From Clostridiales bacterium (GTDB lineage Bacteria; Bacillota; Clostridia; Saccharofermentanales; Saccharofermentanaceae), in contig JAFWDK010000015.1 in the NCBI GenBank assembly GCA_017513085.1, forward strand, positions 142,951-206,950: DNA of 64,000 nt. Reading direction: 5' to 3'. Below the pieces are notes generated by a model. It saw only the letters and a program-made list of their open reading frames with translations, was not told where the DNA came from and did not search any database. Below are positions 8,284 to 18,160 of this stretch, piece after piece. Every line of letters begins with the position of its first letter. Positions within the stretch are counted from its first letter, which is position 1. The translations under genes were made by a program, and so were the position numbers.

Positions 8284-8332
8284 AGTGCAACATTTGCACT
8301 TTCCTGTCAACTATAAGTGCATTCTTTGCACT
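8284..8332 (-). promoter_or_regulatory. Promoter and paired operators of the mntA-hepT operon
   Basis: Two palindromes of the same form, AGTGCA-N5-TGCACT, lie at 8284-8300 and 8316-8332, with centres 32 bases apart (about three helix turns). Between them, on the minus strand, is a perfect -35 box TTGACA (8305-8310). The near palindrome fills the -35/-10 spacer region in front of mntA. A further TTTGCACT half-site lies near 8348. Binding by the HTH part of the antitoxin would block RNA polymerase. The sequences are seen directly; the binding protein is inferred from position. Confidence 0.75.
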
Positions 8333-8408
8333 TATGTAGAGGTGTTTGCACTAACGAGGAAAAAAGAAAATCCTGAGTACTCATCTCTGAGTATCCAGGA
8401 TCTTATAC

Positions 8409-8496
8409 TGGCGGAGCCGGTGGGATTCGAACCCACGTGCCTTTTGGGCAAACGGTTTTCAAGACCGCCTCGTTATGACCGCTTCGATACAGCTCC
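8409..8496 (-). tRNA. tRNA-Ser (anticodon UGA)
   Basis: On the minus strand the gene starts GGAGCTG and ends with the pairing CGGCTCC-G-CCA, so the CCA end is encoded. The anticodon loop is CTTGAAA with anticodon TGA. A long variable arm (TTTGCCCAAAAGGCA) and the TTCGAATCC T-loop are present, as in class II serine tRNAs. The length is 88 bases. It stands between the toxin-antitoxin operon and the parB terminator. Confidence 0.97.
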
Positions 8497-8561
8497 ATCA
8501 CTTGTAACTTGCTAATTTTACTAACTTTCACGTTTCTTGTCAATAAATCTACATTTCATCC

Positions 8562-8601
8562 AAAAACACCTGAAAACTACAAATAGTAGTTTTCAGGTGT
8601 T
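8562..8601 (-). terminator. Strong intrinsic terminator after parB
   Basis: AACACCTGAAAACTAC and GTAGTTTTCAGGTGTT pair perfectly over 16 bases around a 5-base loop, followed on the minus strand by TTTTT. It closes the parA-parB operon 31 bases after the parB stop. Confidence 0.9.
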
Positions 8602-8631
8602 CCTATTTCACTCATATATTTGCTTAACTTC

Positions 8632-9504
8632 TCAACTTCCCATCATTTCAAGTAGACGATCAAGATCATCATAAGAATAGTATTCGATTACAATCGAGCC
8701 TTTTCCCTTCTCCTCATCTTTGACTTTAAGCTTAACCTTGGTCCCGTAAAAAGAAGTAAGCTTATGTTCCACATCTTTTGTACTGAGGGCTACAGCAGAG
8801 TTTGAAGATACAGGTTTCTTTTTGACTGTAGGTTTAGGATCCAAGAGTTTTTTAACGTATTCTTCCGTTTGGCGGACACTTAACTCTTTTATAATCACTA
8901 CATCTGCTGCTTTTTTCTGTTCTTCCTTGTCAGTAATCGCCAACAAAGCTCTTGCATGACCGGCAGATAAATCACCATTTCGAATGAAGTCCTGAAGTGA
9001 TTCATCGATGTTCATCAATCTAAGTGTATTCGCAATCGCAGGACGACTTTTTCCTAGTTTTTTTGCAAGTTTTTCTTGTGTGAGTCCATGCTCTTTCATA
9101 AGATTATCCATTGCAAAAGCTTCTTCAAGAGGATTGAGATCCTGTCTTTGAATATTCTCGATCAACGCCTGTTCCATAGTCTGCTGATCAGTCAGATCCC
9201 TTACAATAGCAGGTATTACTTTTAAGCCGGCAAGCCTGGAAGCTCTCCAACGTCTCTCACCTGCAACGATTCGGTATCCAGTACCTCTCTTGGCAACAAT
9301 AATCGGCTGAATTACCCCATTTTCTTTAATTGAATCAGCAAGCTCTGCTAATGCAGTATCATCAAATCTCTTACGAGGCTGATCACTATTAGGAGATATA
9401 TCGTTAATCTTTAATTCAACAACAGAATCTTTATTTGTTTCCGGAATTCCATCAACCGATAATAATGCGCCTAACCCTTTACCTAATCCCTTATTTGCAG
9501 CCAT
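8632..9504 (-). CDS. parB: Chromosome-partitioning protein ParB
   Basis: A 290-residue ParB/Spo0J. The N-terminal KGLGKGLGALL segment (residues 5-15) is the ParA-ATPase-stimulating peptide. The CTP-binding ParB/Srx domain follows (about 27-115), with the conserved GERRWRAS motif. A helix-turn-helix (LTQEKLAKKLGKSRPAIANT, about 135-154) reads parS, and the last 45 residues form the dimerization domain. It spreads from parS, loads SMC and separates sister origins. parA lies 23 bases upstream on the same strand, and three perfect parS sites lie within 2 kb, so the whole system is local. Confidence 0.97.
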   Translation of the reverse strand: MAANKGLGKGLGALLSVDGIPETNKDSVVELKINDISPNSDQPRKRFDDTALAELADSIKENGVIQPIIVAKRGTGYRIVAGERRWRASRLAGLKVIPAIVRDLTDQQTMEQALIENIQRQDLNPLEEAFAMDNLMKEHGLTQEKLAKKLGKSRPAIANTLRLMNIDESLQDFIRNGDLSAGHARALLAITDKEEQKKAADVVIIKELSVRQTEEYVKKLLDPKPTVKKKPVSSNSAVALSTKDVEHKLTSFYGTKVKLKVKDEEKGKGSIVIEYYSYDDLDRLLEMMGS

Positions 9505-9527
9505 ATTCTCACCTCATATATTGATGC

Positions 9528-10298
9528 TTATCTATCTTTTGTTCTCTTAATTACTTCCTGAGCTAATTCCTGATATGCAATTGCTCCTTTTGACTTTGGA
9601 TCGTAATCTCCGATTGTTTTTCCATGACTTGGCGCTTCAGCAAGACGTACATTTCTAGGAATGTGCGTTTTAAATACCTTGTCACCGAAATACTTCTCTA
9701 CTTCTTCCACAACTTGCTTTGTGAGTTGCGTTCTGCTATCAAACATGGTTATAACTACACCAAGTATTCCAACTACAGGATTGAGTTTCTTTTTAATCAT
9801 ATTAATAGTATCAATCAACTGTGTCAGGCCTTCCAAAGCATAATATTCGCCCTGAATCGGTACAATTACACCTTCACATGCAGATAATGCGTTAATTGTA
9901 AGCAATCCTAAAGACGGCGGGCAATCGATAATAATATAATCGTATTCATCTATGACTGGCTCAATTGCTCTTTTCAAGATCGTCTCACGACTAATTGCAG
10001 ACACTAATTCAACTTCTGCTCCGGCCAGATTGATATTTGTCGGGCACATATCCACGTTTTTCACGTTTGTGTGCTGAATAACATTCTCAATGTCTTCTTC
10101 GTTTACAAGAAGATCATATACTGTGTTTTCAAGTTCCATCTTATCAAAACCATATCCACTGGTCGCATTTCCTTGTGGATCAAGGTCAAAAATCAGCACT
10201 TTTTTGCGTTTGGCGGCCAAAAAAGAGCCTAAATTGACAGCTGTGGTCGTTTTTCCAACTCCGCCTTTTTGATTTACAATTGAAATTACGTATCCCAT
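9528..10298 (-). CDS. parA: Chromosome-partitioning ATPase ParA (Soj)
   Basis: This 256-residue ParA/Soj ATPase has the deviant Walker A box KGGVGKTTT at residues 11-19, Walker A' in IFDLDPQGNAT (about 36-46) and Walker B in YIIIDCPPSLG (about 120-130). The PNVRLAEAPSHGK segment near the C-terminus is typical of chromosomal Soj proteins. ATP-bound dimers bind DNA, drive origin segregation with ParB and can affect DnaA. The upstream 260 bases carry three parS sites. The length and all motifs are complete. Confidence 0.97.
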   Translation of the reverse strand: MGYVISIVNQKGGVGKTTTAVNLGSFLAAKRKKVLIFDLDPQGNATSGYGFDKMELENTVYDLLVNEEDIENVIQHTNVKNVDMCPTNINLAGAEVELVSAISRETILKRAIEPVIDEYDYIIIDCPPSLGLLTINALSACEGVIVPIQGEYYALEGLTQLIDTINMIKKKLNPVVGILGVVITMFDSRTQLTKQVVEEVEKYFGDKVFKTHIPRNVRLAEAPSHGKTIGDYDPKSKGAIAYQELAQEVIKRTKDR

Positions 10299-10407
10299 AT
10301 GTGCTCCTTTTACTATTCTTTCTTATTCTATATTATCAGATTTTGTGTTTTTATATATGTCATTTACTTTACATATATTCTATTTAGAAACAAATTTGTC
10401 TGGTGTA

Positions 10408-10423
10408 TGTTTCACGTGAAACA
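10408..10423. promoter_or_regulatory. parS site 1
   Basis: TGTTTCACGTGAAACA, a perfect 16-base match to the widely conserved parS palindrome bound by ParB. It lies 110 bases upstream of the parA start. Confidence 0.95.
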
Positions 10424-10457
10424 GTATTTCAGATAATTCTGCATTTTTTAGCATCTT

Positions 10458-10473
10458 TGTTTCACGTGAAACA
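10458..10473. promoter_or_regulatory. parS site 2
   Basis: Second perfect TGTTTCACGTGAAACA, its centre 50 bases from site 1. The gap of nearly five helix turns places both sites on a similar face of the DNA. Confidence 0.95.
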
Positions 10474-10490
10474 GTAATCTATAACAGAAT

Positions 10491-10530
10491 TTAAAAATGG
10501 ATAATGTTTCACGTGAAACATTATCCATTT
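10491..10530 (-). terminator. Probable gyrB terminator built around a parS site
   Basis: The 36-base palindrome at 10495-10530 can form an 18-bp hairpin in RNA, less its apical bases, and on the minus strand runs into TTTTT. It lies 35 bases after the gyrB stop. The extra 10 bases per side beyond parS are not needed for ParB and are best explained by a terminator role. The dual function is inferred. Confidence 0.6.
10505..10520. promoter_or_regulatory. parS site 3, inside a longer palindrome
   Basis: Third perfect TGTTTCACGTGAAACA. Here the symmetry continues outwards with AAATGGATAA and its complement, giving a 36-base perfect palindrome (10495-10530) that overlaps the expected gyrB terminator. 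Confidence 0.95.
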
Positions 10531-10564
10531 CATTTAATCTAATATTATTAAAACGTGATTCTAT

Positions 10565-12664
<2,100 letters not shown>

Positions 12665-12732
12665 TTACATTCCTTCCTTATTTCCGCCATATATCCGGGC
12701 ATAAACTCTGAAATGGCGAAAAGCACTGATTT

Positions 12733-12993
12733 TTAAGGATCTGTAACAATGTTACTCGTCCTTATTCGTTTATTTAGAGTCGAAACCGAAAGGGGAGAGA
12801 CGTACACACGGTCGCCTGTAATGACAATAGATCTGGGTATCTCTTCCGAAACATATTCCAGAATATTATCCTCTTCAGAAATCTTCAGAAAAGAATTCAT
12901 ATCAGAAGATGAAGCCGGAACAGTTTCAAGATTGATCAAGCCAACGATGGACTTTGACAGGATCGTATATTCTCCGCCAATGTGAACGTACAT
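12733..12993 (-). CDS. remB: RemB / YaaB-like extracellular matrix regulator (DUF370)
   Basis: This 86-residue protein starts MYVHIGGEYTI, followed by VGLINLE and a PRSIVITGDRVYVSPLS segment, the typical core of the DUF370 / RemB family. In Bacillus the equivalent yaaB (remB) sits between recF and gyrB, exactly as here. The relative RemA is a DNA-binding activator of matrix genes; the role of RemB is less clear. The ribosome site is GTGAGG before ATG. It is probably cotranscribed with recF, which lies 89 bases upstream. Confidence 0.88.
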   Translation of the reverse strand: MYVHIGGEYTILSKSIVGLINLETVPASSSDMNSFLKISEEDNILEYVSEEIPRSIVITGDRVYVSPLSVSTLNKRIRTSNIVTDP

Positions 12994-13082
12994 GCAAAAG
13001 CCTCACAAATCTTACTTATCCTTCAATTTTGACCTTTAATATTATACCATAAAAGGGAAAATATAGTAATATTTTCTAACTT

Positions 13083-14279
13083 TTACACCCTTGTCACAGC
13101 ACCCTTAACTACCTCAAAAAAGGCTATTTTCGAGTTCTCTTGCATGGAGTCGACAAGTTCTTGTTCAATAAAGGATTTATCGGTGCACGTTATAAAAATC
13201 TGAGCATCACCAATCTCCGACAAAAGACATCTCCTTCTTTGGGCGTCTAATTCCCCAAAAACGTCGTCGAGCAGAAGAACAGGGGAATCTTTCGTTTCTT
13301 CACGTACAACGTCTAATTCGGCCAATTTCATGGATAATGCGGCCGATCTCTGCTGTCCCTGGGAGGCAAACATGCGAAGACCATCTCCATCCAGAGACAT
13401 TAAAAGGTCATCTCTCTGAGGTCCGAAATTCGTTATACCATGCTGAAAATCATCTTCAACAGAATCATTCCATTTCTGATATAAGTATTCCACAACTTTT
13501 TCTTCATTGAAATTTTCAAGCATATCAACAGGAACACATGTCTTATATTTTACAAAAAGAGTTTCACTGGAATGGGAAATGCTTTCATGGTGTTTTCTGG
13601 CAAAAGCATCTATCCTGAGAGAGAATATATACCTATCCCGGATGATCCTGGCAGCTGCCCGTGCCATCGGTTCACTCCAGATCGATAATTCTTCTTTTAA
13701 AGCACTGTCCATCACTTTGCTGTTTTTTATCCTGGCATTCTTGATGATCCGGTTACGGTTCATAAGAAGTCGGGCAAAAGTGGTAAGCTCATGAAAGTAC
13801 ATCGGCTTGACCTGAGAAAGAAGAACATTCAGATACTTCCGACGTACAGAAGGTCCTTCTTTTATGAGCATCAAGTCTTCCGGAGCAAATATAACAGCGT
13901 TAAAAATACCGAAATATTCGGACATTTTCTCATATGGCACATCATCATGGAAAACTGTCTTTTTAGCTTTTTTAGAAGGGGAGAGATCCCCGTTTTTATT
14001 CGTTCCGTCAGTATATATGACAGAAACAGATTCGTCATATGCATTATAAGAAGAAGTCAGTTTAAGTTTTACTTTATAGTCGTGTTCACCATGAGTGATC
14101 AGTTCCTGATCTTTACTTGTACGATGAGAATGAGTAGAAGTACATAAATATATAGCTTCTATAATATTCGTTTTACCTTGGGCATTTGCTCCGAAAAAAA
14201 CATTAACAGAAGGCTCAACCTCAAGGTCAAGCCTTCTGTAATTTCTGAAGTTTTCTAATTCAATGGAGCGTATATACAT
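13083..14279 (-). CDS. recF: DNA replication and repair protein RecF
   Basis: A 398-residue SMC-like ATPase. Walker A is GANAQGKTN (about residues 30-38), the signature is in FASQGQQRSAALSMKLAE, and Walker B is in VLLLDDVFGELD (about 342-353). RecF loads RecA at gapped DNA together with RecO and RecR. The protein starts MYIRSIELENFRNY as usual. It follows dnaN by 38 bases. The small S4-domain gene yaaA, usually found between dnaN and recF in Bacillus, is missing here; there is no room for it. Confidence 0.96.
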   Translation of the reverse strand: MYIRSIELENFRNYRRLDLEVEPSVNVFFGANAQGKTNIIEAIYLCTSTHSHRTSKDQELITHGEHDYKVKLKLTSSYNAYDESVSVIYTDGTNKNGDLSPSKKAKKTVFHDDVPYEKMSEYFGIFNAVIFAPEDLMLIKEGPSVRRKYLNVLLSQVKPMYFHELTTFARLLMNRNRIIKNARIKNSKVMDSALKEELSIWSEPMARAAARIIRDRYIFSLRIDAFARKHHESISHSSETLFVKYKTCVPVDMLENFNEEKVVEYLYQKWNDSVEDDFQHGITNFGPQRDDLLMSLDGDGLRMFASQGQQRSAALSMKLAELDVVREETKDSPVLLLDDVFGELDAQRRRCLLSEIGDAQIFITCTDKSFIEQELVDSMQENSKIAFFEVVKGAVTRV

Positions 14280-14317
14280 ACCTTCCGCCCTTCAAAAGAG
14301 TAATTCTTCGTGAAAGA

Positions 14318-15421
14318 TTACTTACGAAGCGGCAGGATCAGATAGATAAATTCATTTCCTTCTACAGGAACGATCAAAGAAGGTCCATTGGCACCGGAAA
14401 GTGTAAATTTAACCGACTCATCATCAATAGAACGAAGTGCATCCATAATGTACTTGTGATTGAAATCCACATTGATCAGTTCACCTGTGATCTGACACTT
14501 AACTTCTTCACGAAGATTACCAAGTTCTGTGCTGGAACGGATCACCAGTGTCTCTTCGTCTGTCATAGAAAGATTTACAGGACAACGACGGTCTTCCTTC
14601 TGAATAATAAGAGAAGCACGCTCTACAGCATTCAGAACTTCATCTTTGTTTACGATCATCGTTGTCGAGGAGTTACTAGGAATGATTGACTGATAAGCCA
14701 TAAACTCACTATTGATCAGACGGGAAACAATACGGAATTTGCCAGTATCGAAAAGAATGTGGTTAGTAGAAGCATAAATAACTACTTCTGCATCCTTTCC
14801 AGTCAAAATACGTGCTGCTTCATGGAGAGCCTTACCTGGAATAAGGAACTTCATTGTCGGAATATCGTCTCCGATCTCTTTCTTACGGAGAGCCATACGA
14901 TAGCCGTCGATTGATACAAGATTGATATTCTTTCCGTCAGATTCGAAAAGAGAACCATTCAGACCCGGACGTCCTTCATCCGTAGAAATAGCAAAAATAG
15001 TCTGATTGATCATATTTCTCAGGATCTCCTGGTTCAGGATGATCTTATTCTCATCACTTACTACCGGAATCGTCGGGAATCCTTCTGCAGAAATACCATT
15101 AATGGAAAATTTCGAATTACCACTCTCGATATCTATCATCATTCTCTCGTTAGAAGAGATTGAAACTTCTTCATCCGGAAGTTTTCTGACGATTTCACCG
15201 AAAATACGGGAAGGGATTACAATTGAGCCCTCTTCCATCACGTCAGCGTCAACTAATGCTTCAATACCTGTTTCCAAATCATATCCGGTCAGCTTTAATC
15301 CCTTGCTGTCCGCTTCAATTAAAATACCATCTAATATAGGTAAAGTAGAACGAGTTGAAACTGCTTTCTGTACGATCGAGATCGCCTCTACAAGATTGTC
15401 TCTGGAACTTACAAGTTTCAT
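14318..15421 (-). CDS. dnaN: DNA polymerase III beta subunit (sliding clamp)
   Basis: This 367-residue clamp has the three repeated clamp domains, begins MKLVSSRDNLVEAISIVQKA and ends FIYLILPLRK, close to the family's usual C-terminus. It encircles DNA and tethers the replicative polymerase. The ATG follows a GGAGG site. A minus-strand TATAAT (15465-15470) about 45 bases upstream can serve as its promoter. It is the first gene after the oriC gap and is followed by recF, remB and gyrB. Confidence 0.97.
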   Translation of the reverse strand: MKLVSSRDNLVEAISIVQKAVSTRSTLPILDGILIEADSKGLKLTGYDLETGIEALVDADVMEEGSIVIPSRIFGEIVRKLPDEEVSISSNERMMIDIESGNSKFSINGISAEGFPTIPVVSDENKIILNQEILRNMINQTIFAISTDEGRPGLNGSLFESDGKNINLVSIDGYRMALRKKEIGDDIPTMKFLIPGKALHEAARILTGKDAEVVIYASTNHILFDTGKFRIVSRLINSEFMAYQSIIPSNSSTTMIVNKDEVLNAVERASLIIQKEDRRCPVNLSMTDEETLVIRSSTELGNLREEVKCQITGELINVDFNHKYIMDALRSIDDESVKFTLSGANGPSLIVPVEGNEFIYLILPLRK

Positions 15422-15863
15422 CGTTTTCTTTCCTCCATAACTTCTAAATAAATTATCTCTATATATTATACAGGAAAATTACAAAAATGCTACAAATAAT
15501 GAGGCATATAAGTGATAAAAATCCAAAGAATCTCTTGTATTTCAAGGCTTGAGAGTTTTCCACACTTTTCCACATTTAAAAAAATATGAAGAGATGACGG
15601 AAAGATGAAAAAACGCATAAAAACAAATAAAAACAACAAGAATATAAGGAATTATTCATCTATATTATTATGTCGTGTGGAAAAGTGGTAAAAGTACTTA
15701 TAAGGCTTACATTTCAAGCTTTTTTGTGTGTAAAAAGAGTTTAAAAACGGTGAAAAAGAAGAAGTGCTTTTGCACATGATAAACACAACAAAGTTATGCA
15801 CATTTTATTAACTGGAAATCCTCTTGAAGTTTTCCACAATTCAACTAAAAAAAGTGGAAAACT
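15422..15863. other. oriC: Probable replication origin (oriC) between dnaN and dnaA
   Basis: This 442-base gap without genes holds several DnaA-box-like nonamers. TTTTCCACA occurs at 15556-15564, 15566-15574 and 15830-15838; its complement TGTGGAAAA is at 15676-15684; and TTATGCACA is at 15794-15802. A TTTTCCACT variant lies at about 15853. Between the box clusters is a very A/T-rich stretch (about 15573-15670), a candidate unwinding element. The dnaA, dnaN, parS and recF/gyrB context and the switch of gene direction around dnaA support the call. The boxes use TTTTCCACA rather than the classical TTATCCACA. I could not compute GC skew. Confidence 0.85.
15465..15470 (-). promoter_or_regulatory. 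Candidate dnaN promoter -10 box
   Basis: Perfect TATAAT on the minus strand, directly preceded by CCTG. A matching -35 box is weak (TTGTAG at 19-base spacing). It is suitably placed for transcription of dnaN-recF-remB-gyrB. Confidence 0.45.
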
Positions 15864-17189
15864 TTAAGTGAAAAGGCGCTTCTTTATAGACTCGACATGG
15901 ACGAAAACTTCGTTGTCCGAATCTTTCACGCAGTTTTCAATTTTGTTACAAGCATGTAGAACAGTGGAGTGATCTTTGCCTCCAAAATACTCGCCTATCT
16001 TAGGATAAGTCATGTTTAATTCCGAACGGCAAAGGAACATACAGATCTGACGCGGAACAAGGATATCCTTGCTGCGCTTGTTTGACATTATGTCATTAAC
16101 AGTGATGTTAAAAGCACGGGCTACGACTTCTACTACCAGATCAGGGGTGACCTGACGGGCCTGCTTAGGAGAAATCATATCTTTCAGAGCTATTTTAGCG
16201 TCATCCAATGTAAAAGAACCGGCCAGCATGCAGTAGGCGACTACAGTCTTGTAGGCTCCCTCGAGCTCACGGATATTGGATGCGAAATTAGAAGCAATAT
16301 AGTCAATTACAGAGTCAGAAAGATGTGTATTATCTTCCTGCATTTTTCTGTTTAGGATGGCGATACGTGTCTCGTAATCCGCAGGCTGGATATCTACGAT
16401 CAAACCGGATGAGAAACGCGAACGAAGACGCTCTTCAAGATAAGAGAGGCTCTGAGGCGGGCGGTCACAGGTCATGAGAATAATACTTCCGGAATCGTAA
16501 AGATCGTTGAAAGTATGGAAAAACTCAATCTGAATCTGTTCTTTTCTCTCCAGAAACTGAATATCGTCAATGAGAAGATAATCTGCATTTCTGTATCTTT
16601 CTCTGAATTCATCGTATTTTTGTTCCTTGATGGTTGCGATGAACTCATTTACGAAACGCTCGCAATTTACATAGACAACTTTGGCGGAAGGCTTATGTTT
16701 TGTAACGTAATTGCCGACAGCATGCATGAGGTGTGTCTTACCTAAACCGGAACCACCATACAGGAAAATAGGGTTATATTGTTTTCCGCCTTCGGCAACA
16801 GAAACACAGGCTGCGTGTGCAAAACGGTTACCGTCGCCTACAATAAAAGAATCAAAAGTATAGTTAGAATTTAATCTGGAAGCATTGGAGGAAACAGTCG
16901 GCATCTGCTCGAAAGAATCCTCATGGATCTTAGCAAGTGTAAAGTCGGAACCCGGCAATTCAAGCTTAACTTCCATTTTCTTGCCGATTGCTACTTCAAT
17001 ACAGTTTTCGATCAGACTCTTCATCGGTTCTGTTTGTTCCAGGCTGAAGGCATCTTTGACGGTAAGTATGATGAGGCTGTCATTGGAAAAAGTAGGTTCA
17101 ATAGGGAGGATGAAAGTTTTATATTTCACCTCTGTAAGCTCTGATACCAGTATATCCAGAGTTTTTTTCCAAATTGTAATCGCGTCCAT
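15864..17189 (-). CDS. dnaA: Chromosomal replication initiator DnaA
   Basis: A 441-residue initiator from the chosen start MDAITIWKKTLDIL (ATG at 17189, GGGGA just upstream). The frame is open upstream to 17360, but that part does not resemble DnaA. Domain I is residues 1-75, then a short linker, then an AAA+ domain starting NYTFDSFIVGDGN with Walker A GGSGLGKTHLMHA and Walker B LLIDDIQFL. The domain IV signature DHSTVLHACNKIE reads DnaA boxes. DnaA opens oriC and represses its own gene. A hairpin (17232-17253) lies in its leader or promoter region. Confidence 0.97.
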   Translation of the reverse strand: MDAITIWKKTLDILVSELTEVKYKTFILPIEPTFSNDSLIILTVKDAFSLEQTEPMKSLIENCIEVAIGKKMEVKLELPGSDFTLAKIHEDSFEQMPTVSSNASRLNSNYTFDSFIVGDGNRFAHAACVSVAEGGKQYNPIFLYGGSGLGKTHLMHAVGNYVTKHKPSAKVVYVNCERFVNEFIATIKEQKYDEFRERYRNADYLLIDDIQFLERKEQIQIEFFHTFNDLYDSGSIILMTCDRPPQSLSYLEERLRSRFSSGLIVDIQPADYETRIAILNRKMQEDNTHLSDSVIDYIASNFASNIRELEGAYKTVVAYCMLAGSFTLDDAKIALKDMISPKQARQVTPDLVVEVVARAFNITVNDIMSNKRSKDILVPRQICMFLCRSELNMTYPKIGEYFGGKDHSTVLHACNKIENCVKDSDNEVFVHVESIKKRLFT

Positions 17190-17231
17190 ACCAGTCCCCG
17201 TAACCAATCCAAAACGTATCACGTCAGAATG

Positions 17232-17253
17232 TTTACCCCCCCTCAGGGGTAAA
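17232..17253. promoter_or_regulatory. Inverted repeat upstream of dnaA
   Basis: TTTACCCC and GGGGTAAA pair over 8 bases around CCCTCA. It lies about 43 bases before the dnaA start and about 46 bases before the divergent sortase promoter. No T-tract follows on either strand, so it is not a terminator. It may be an operator or a leader hairpin. Confidence 0.4.
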
Positions 17254-17298
17254 AAGTAAGAATAATGATAGCAGAAATTCCCACTATTTGAAAGTATC

Positions 17299-17307
17299 TG
17301 ATATAAT
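17299..17307 (+). promoter_or_regulatory. Extended -10 promoter for the sortase-murT-gatD operon
   Basis: TGATATAAT, a TGn extension plus a perfect TATAAT, lies about 68 bases upstream of the sortase start. The -35 region (TTCCCA or TCCCAC) is poor, which extended -10 promoters tolerate. Confidence 0.55.
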
Positions 17308-17374
17308 AAAGTGCATAATTTTATCGAACAAATTTGCCTTAATGAGGGAGATTGTAACATCGTTAAGGATAGAA

Positions 17375-18139
17375 ATGTATGATGGGATTTATAAAACTAC
17401 GATAAAAGAGGATAATACAGAACATATGTCCAGAAGGGATCCATATAAGAAAATAAGCATTAGAAATGTGATATTGATCGTTTTGGCTGTCATTTGCCTG
17501 GTCATCGGCGTGATCCTTCTTCTGATCGATCCGATCAAGAATATGAAAAGACAGGCAGTTACAGACGATATGATGGAGAGCATCGTTGAAGGAAGCCAGG
17601 CTGTTTTCGTAGTAAAATCTGATGAGAACGAGGTCAATGGCGAAGAATACGAGTACGATTTCGGTGTTGAAGAATTAAACAATGCCGGAGGAAATTACCA
17701 GGAGATCATCGAGGAATTACCGGATGAGACCGTTCTCACAGCACTAGGCTGGATCAATATTCCTTCGGTCAAGATCAATATTCCGCTTTGGAATGAAGCA
17801 ACAAAGGTATCATTGAGATATGGGGCAGGAAGACTGGAGAAGACAGCTGATCCCGGAGATGAAGGAAACATGGTCATTCTTGGCCACAGAATGCGTGCAG
17901 AAGGTAAACTTTTTAACAGATTGGGTGATGTTAAGATCGGTGACGATATTATTATCACTACGATCGATGGTGCGGTATACACATATAAAGTCGACAAGAT
18001 TTTAGAGGCTGTAAAGCCTGAAAATCTCGAAGATTATGTGGATATCGATGATGGTGAGGGAACACAGGTCACGCTTGTTACCTGTACGCCATTGGGTGTT
18101 GCGACTCACAGACTATTGATCATCGGTCATCTGATTTAA
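17375..18139 (+). CDS. Class C/D-like sortase
   Basis: This 254-residue membrane transpeptidase has a cytoplasmic start, one N-terminal membrane segment (RNVILIVLAVICLVIGVILL) and then an outer catalytic domain. Active-site residues are His in ILGHRM, Cys in LVTCTP and Arg in THRLLIIGHL. It probably cleaves a sorting motif and links proteins to the wall or to each other; no substrate is in the window. The start at 17375 is chosen for its AAGGAT site; ATG at 17426 (MSRRDPYKK) is an alternative. It is followed 21 bases later by murT, grouping it with cell-wall genes next to the origin. Confidence 0.85.
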   Translation: MYDGIYKTTIKEDNTEHMSRRDPYKKISIRNVILIVLAVICLVIGVILLLIDPIKNMKRQAVTDDMMESIVEGSQAVFVVKSDENEVNGEEYEYDFGVEELNNAGGNYQEIIEELPDETVLTALGWINIPSVKINIPLWNEATKVSLRYGAGRLEKTADPGDEGNMVILGHRMRAEGKLFNRLGDVKIGDDIIITTIDGAVYTYKVDKILEAVKPENLEDYVDIDDGEGTQVTLVTCTPLGVATHRLLIIGHLI

Positions 18140-18160
18140 AGTAATGGAAGGAATAAATAA

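Noticed and set aside
17190..17360. Upstream extension of the dnaA frame by 57 codons.
   Set aside because: Not similar to DnaA, overlaps the divergent sortase promoter, and the ATG at 17189 gives a normal DnaA start.
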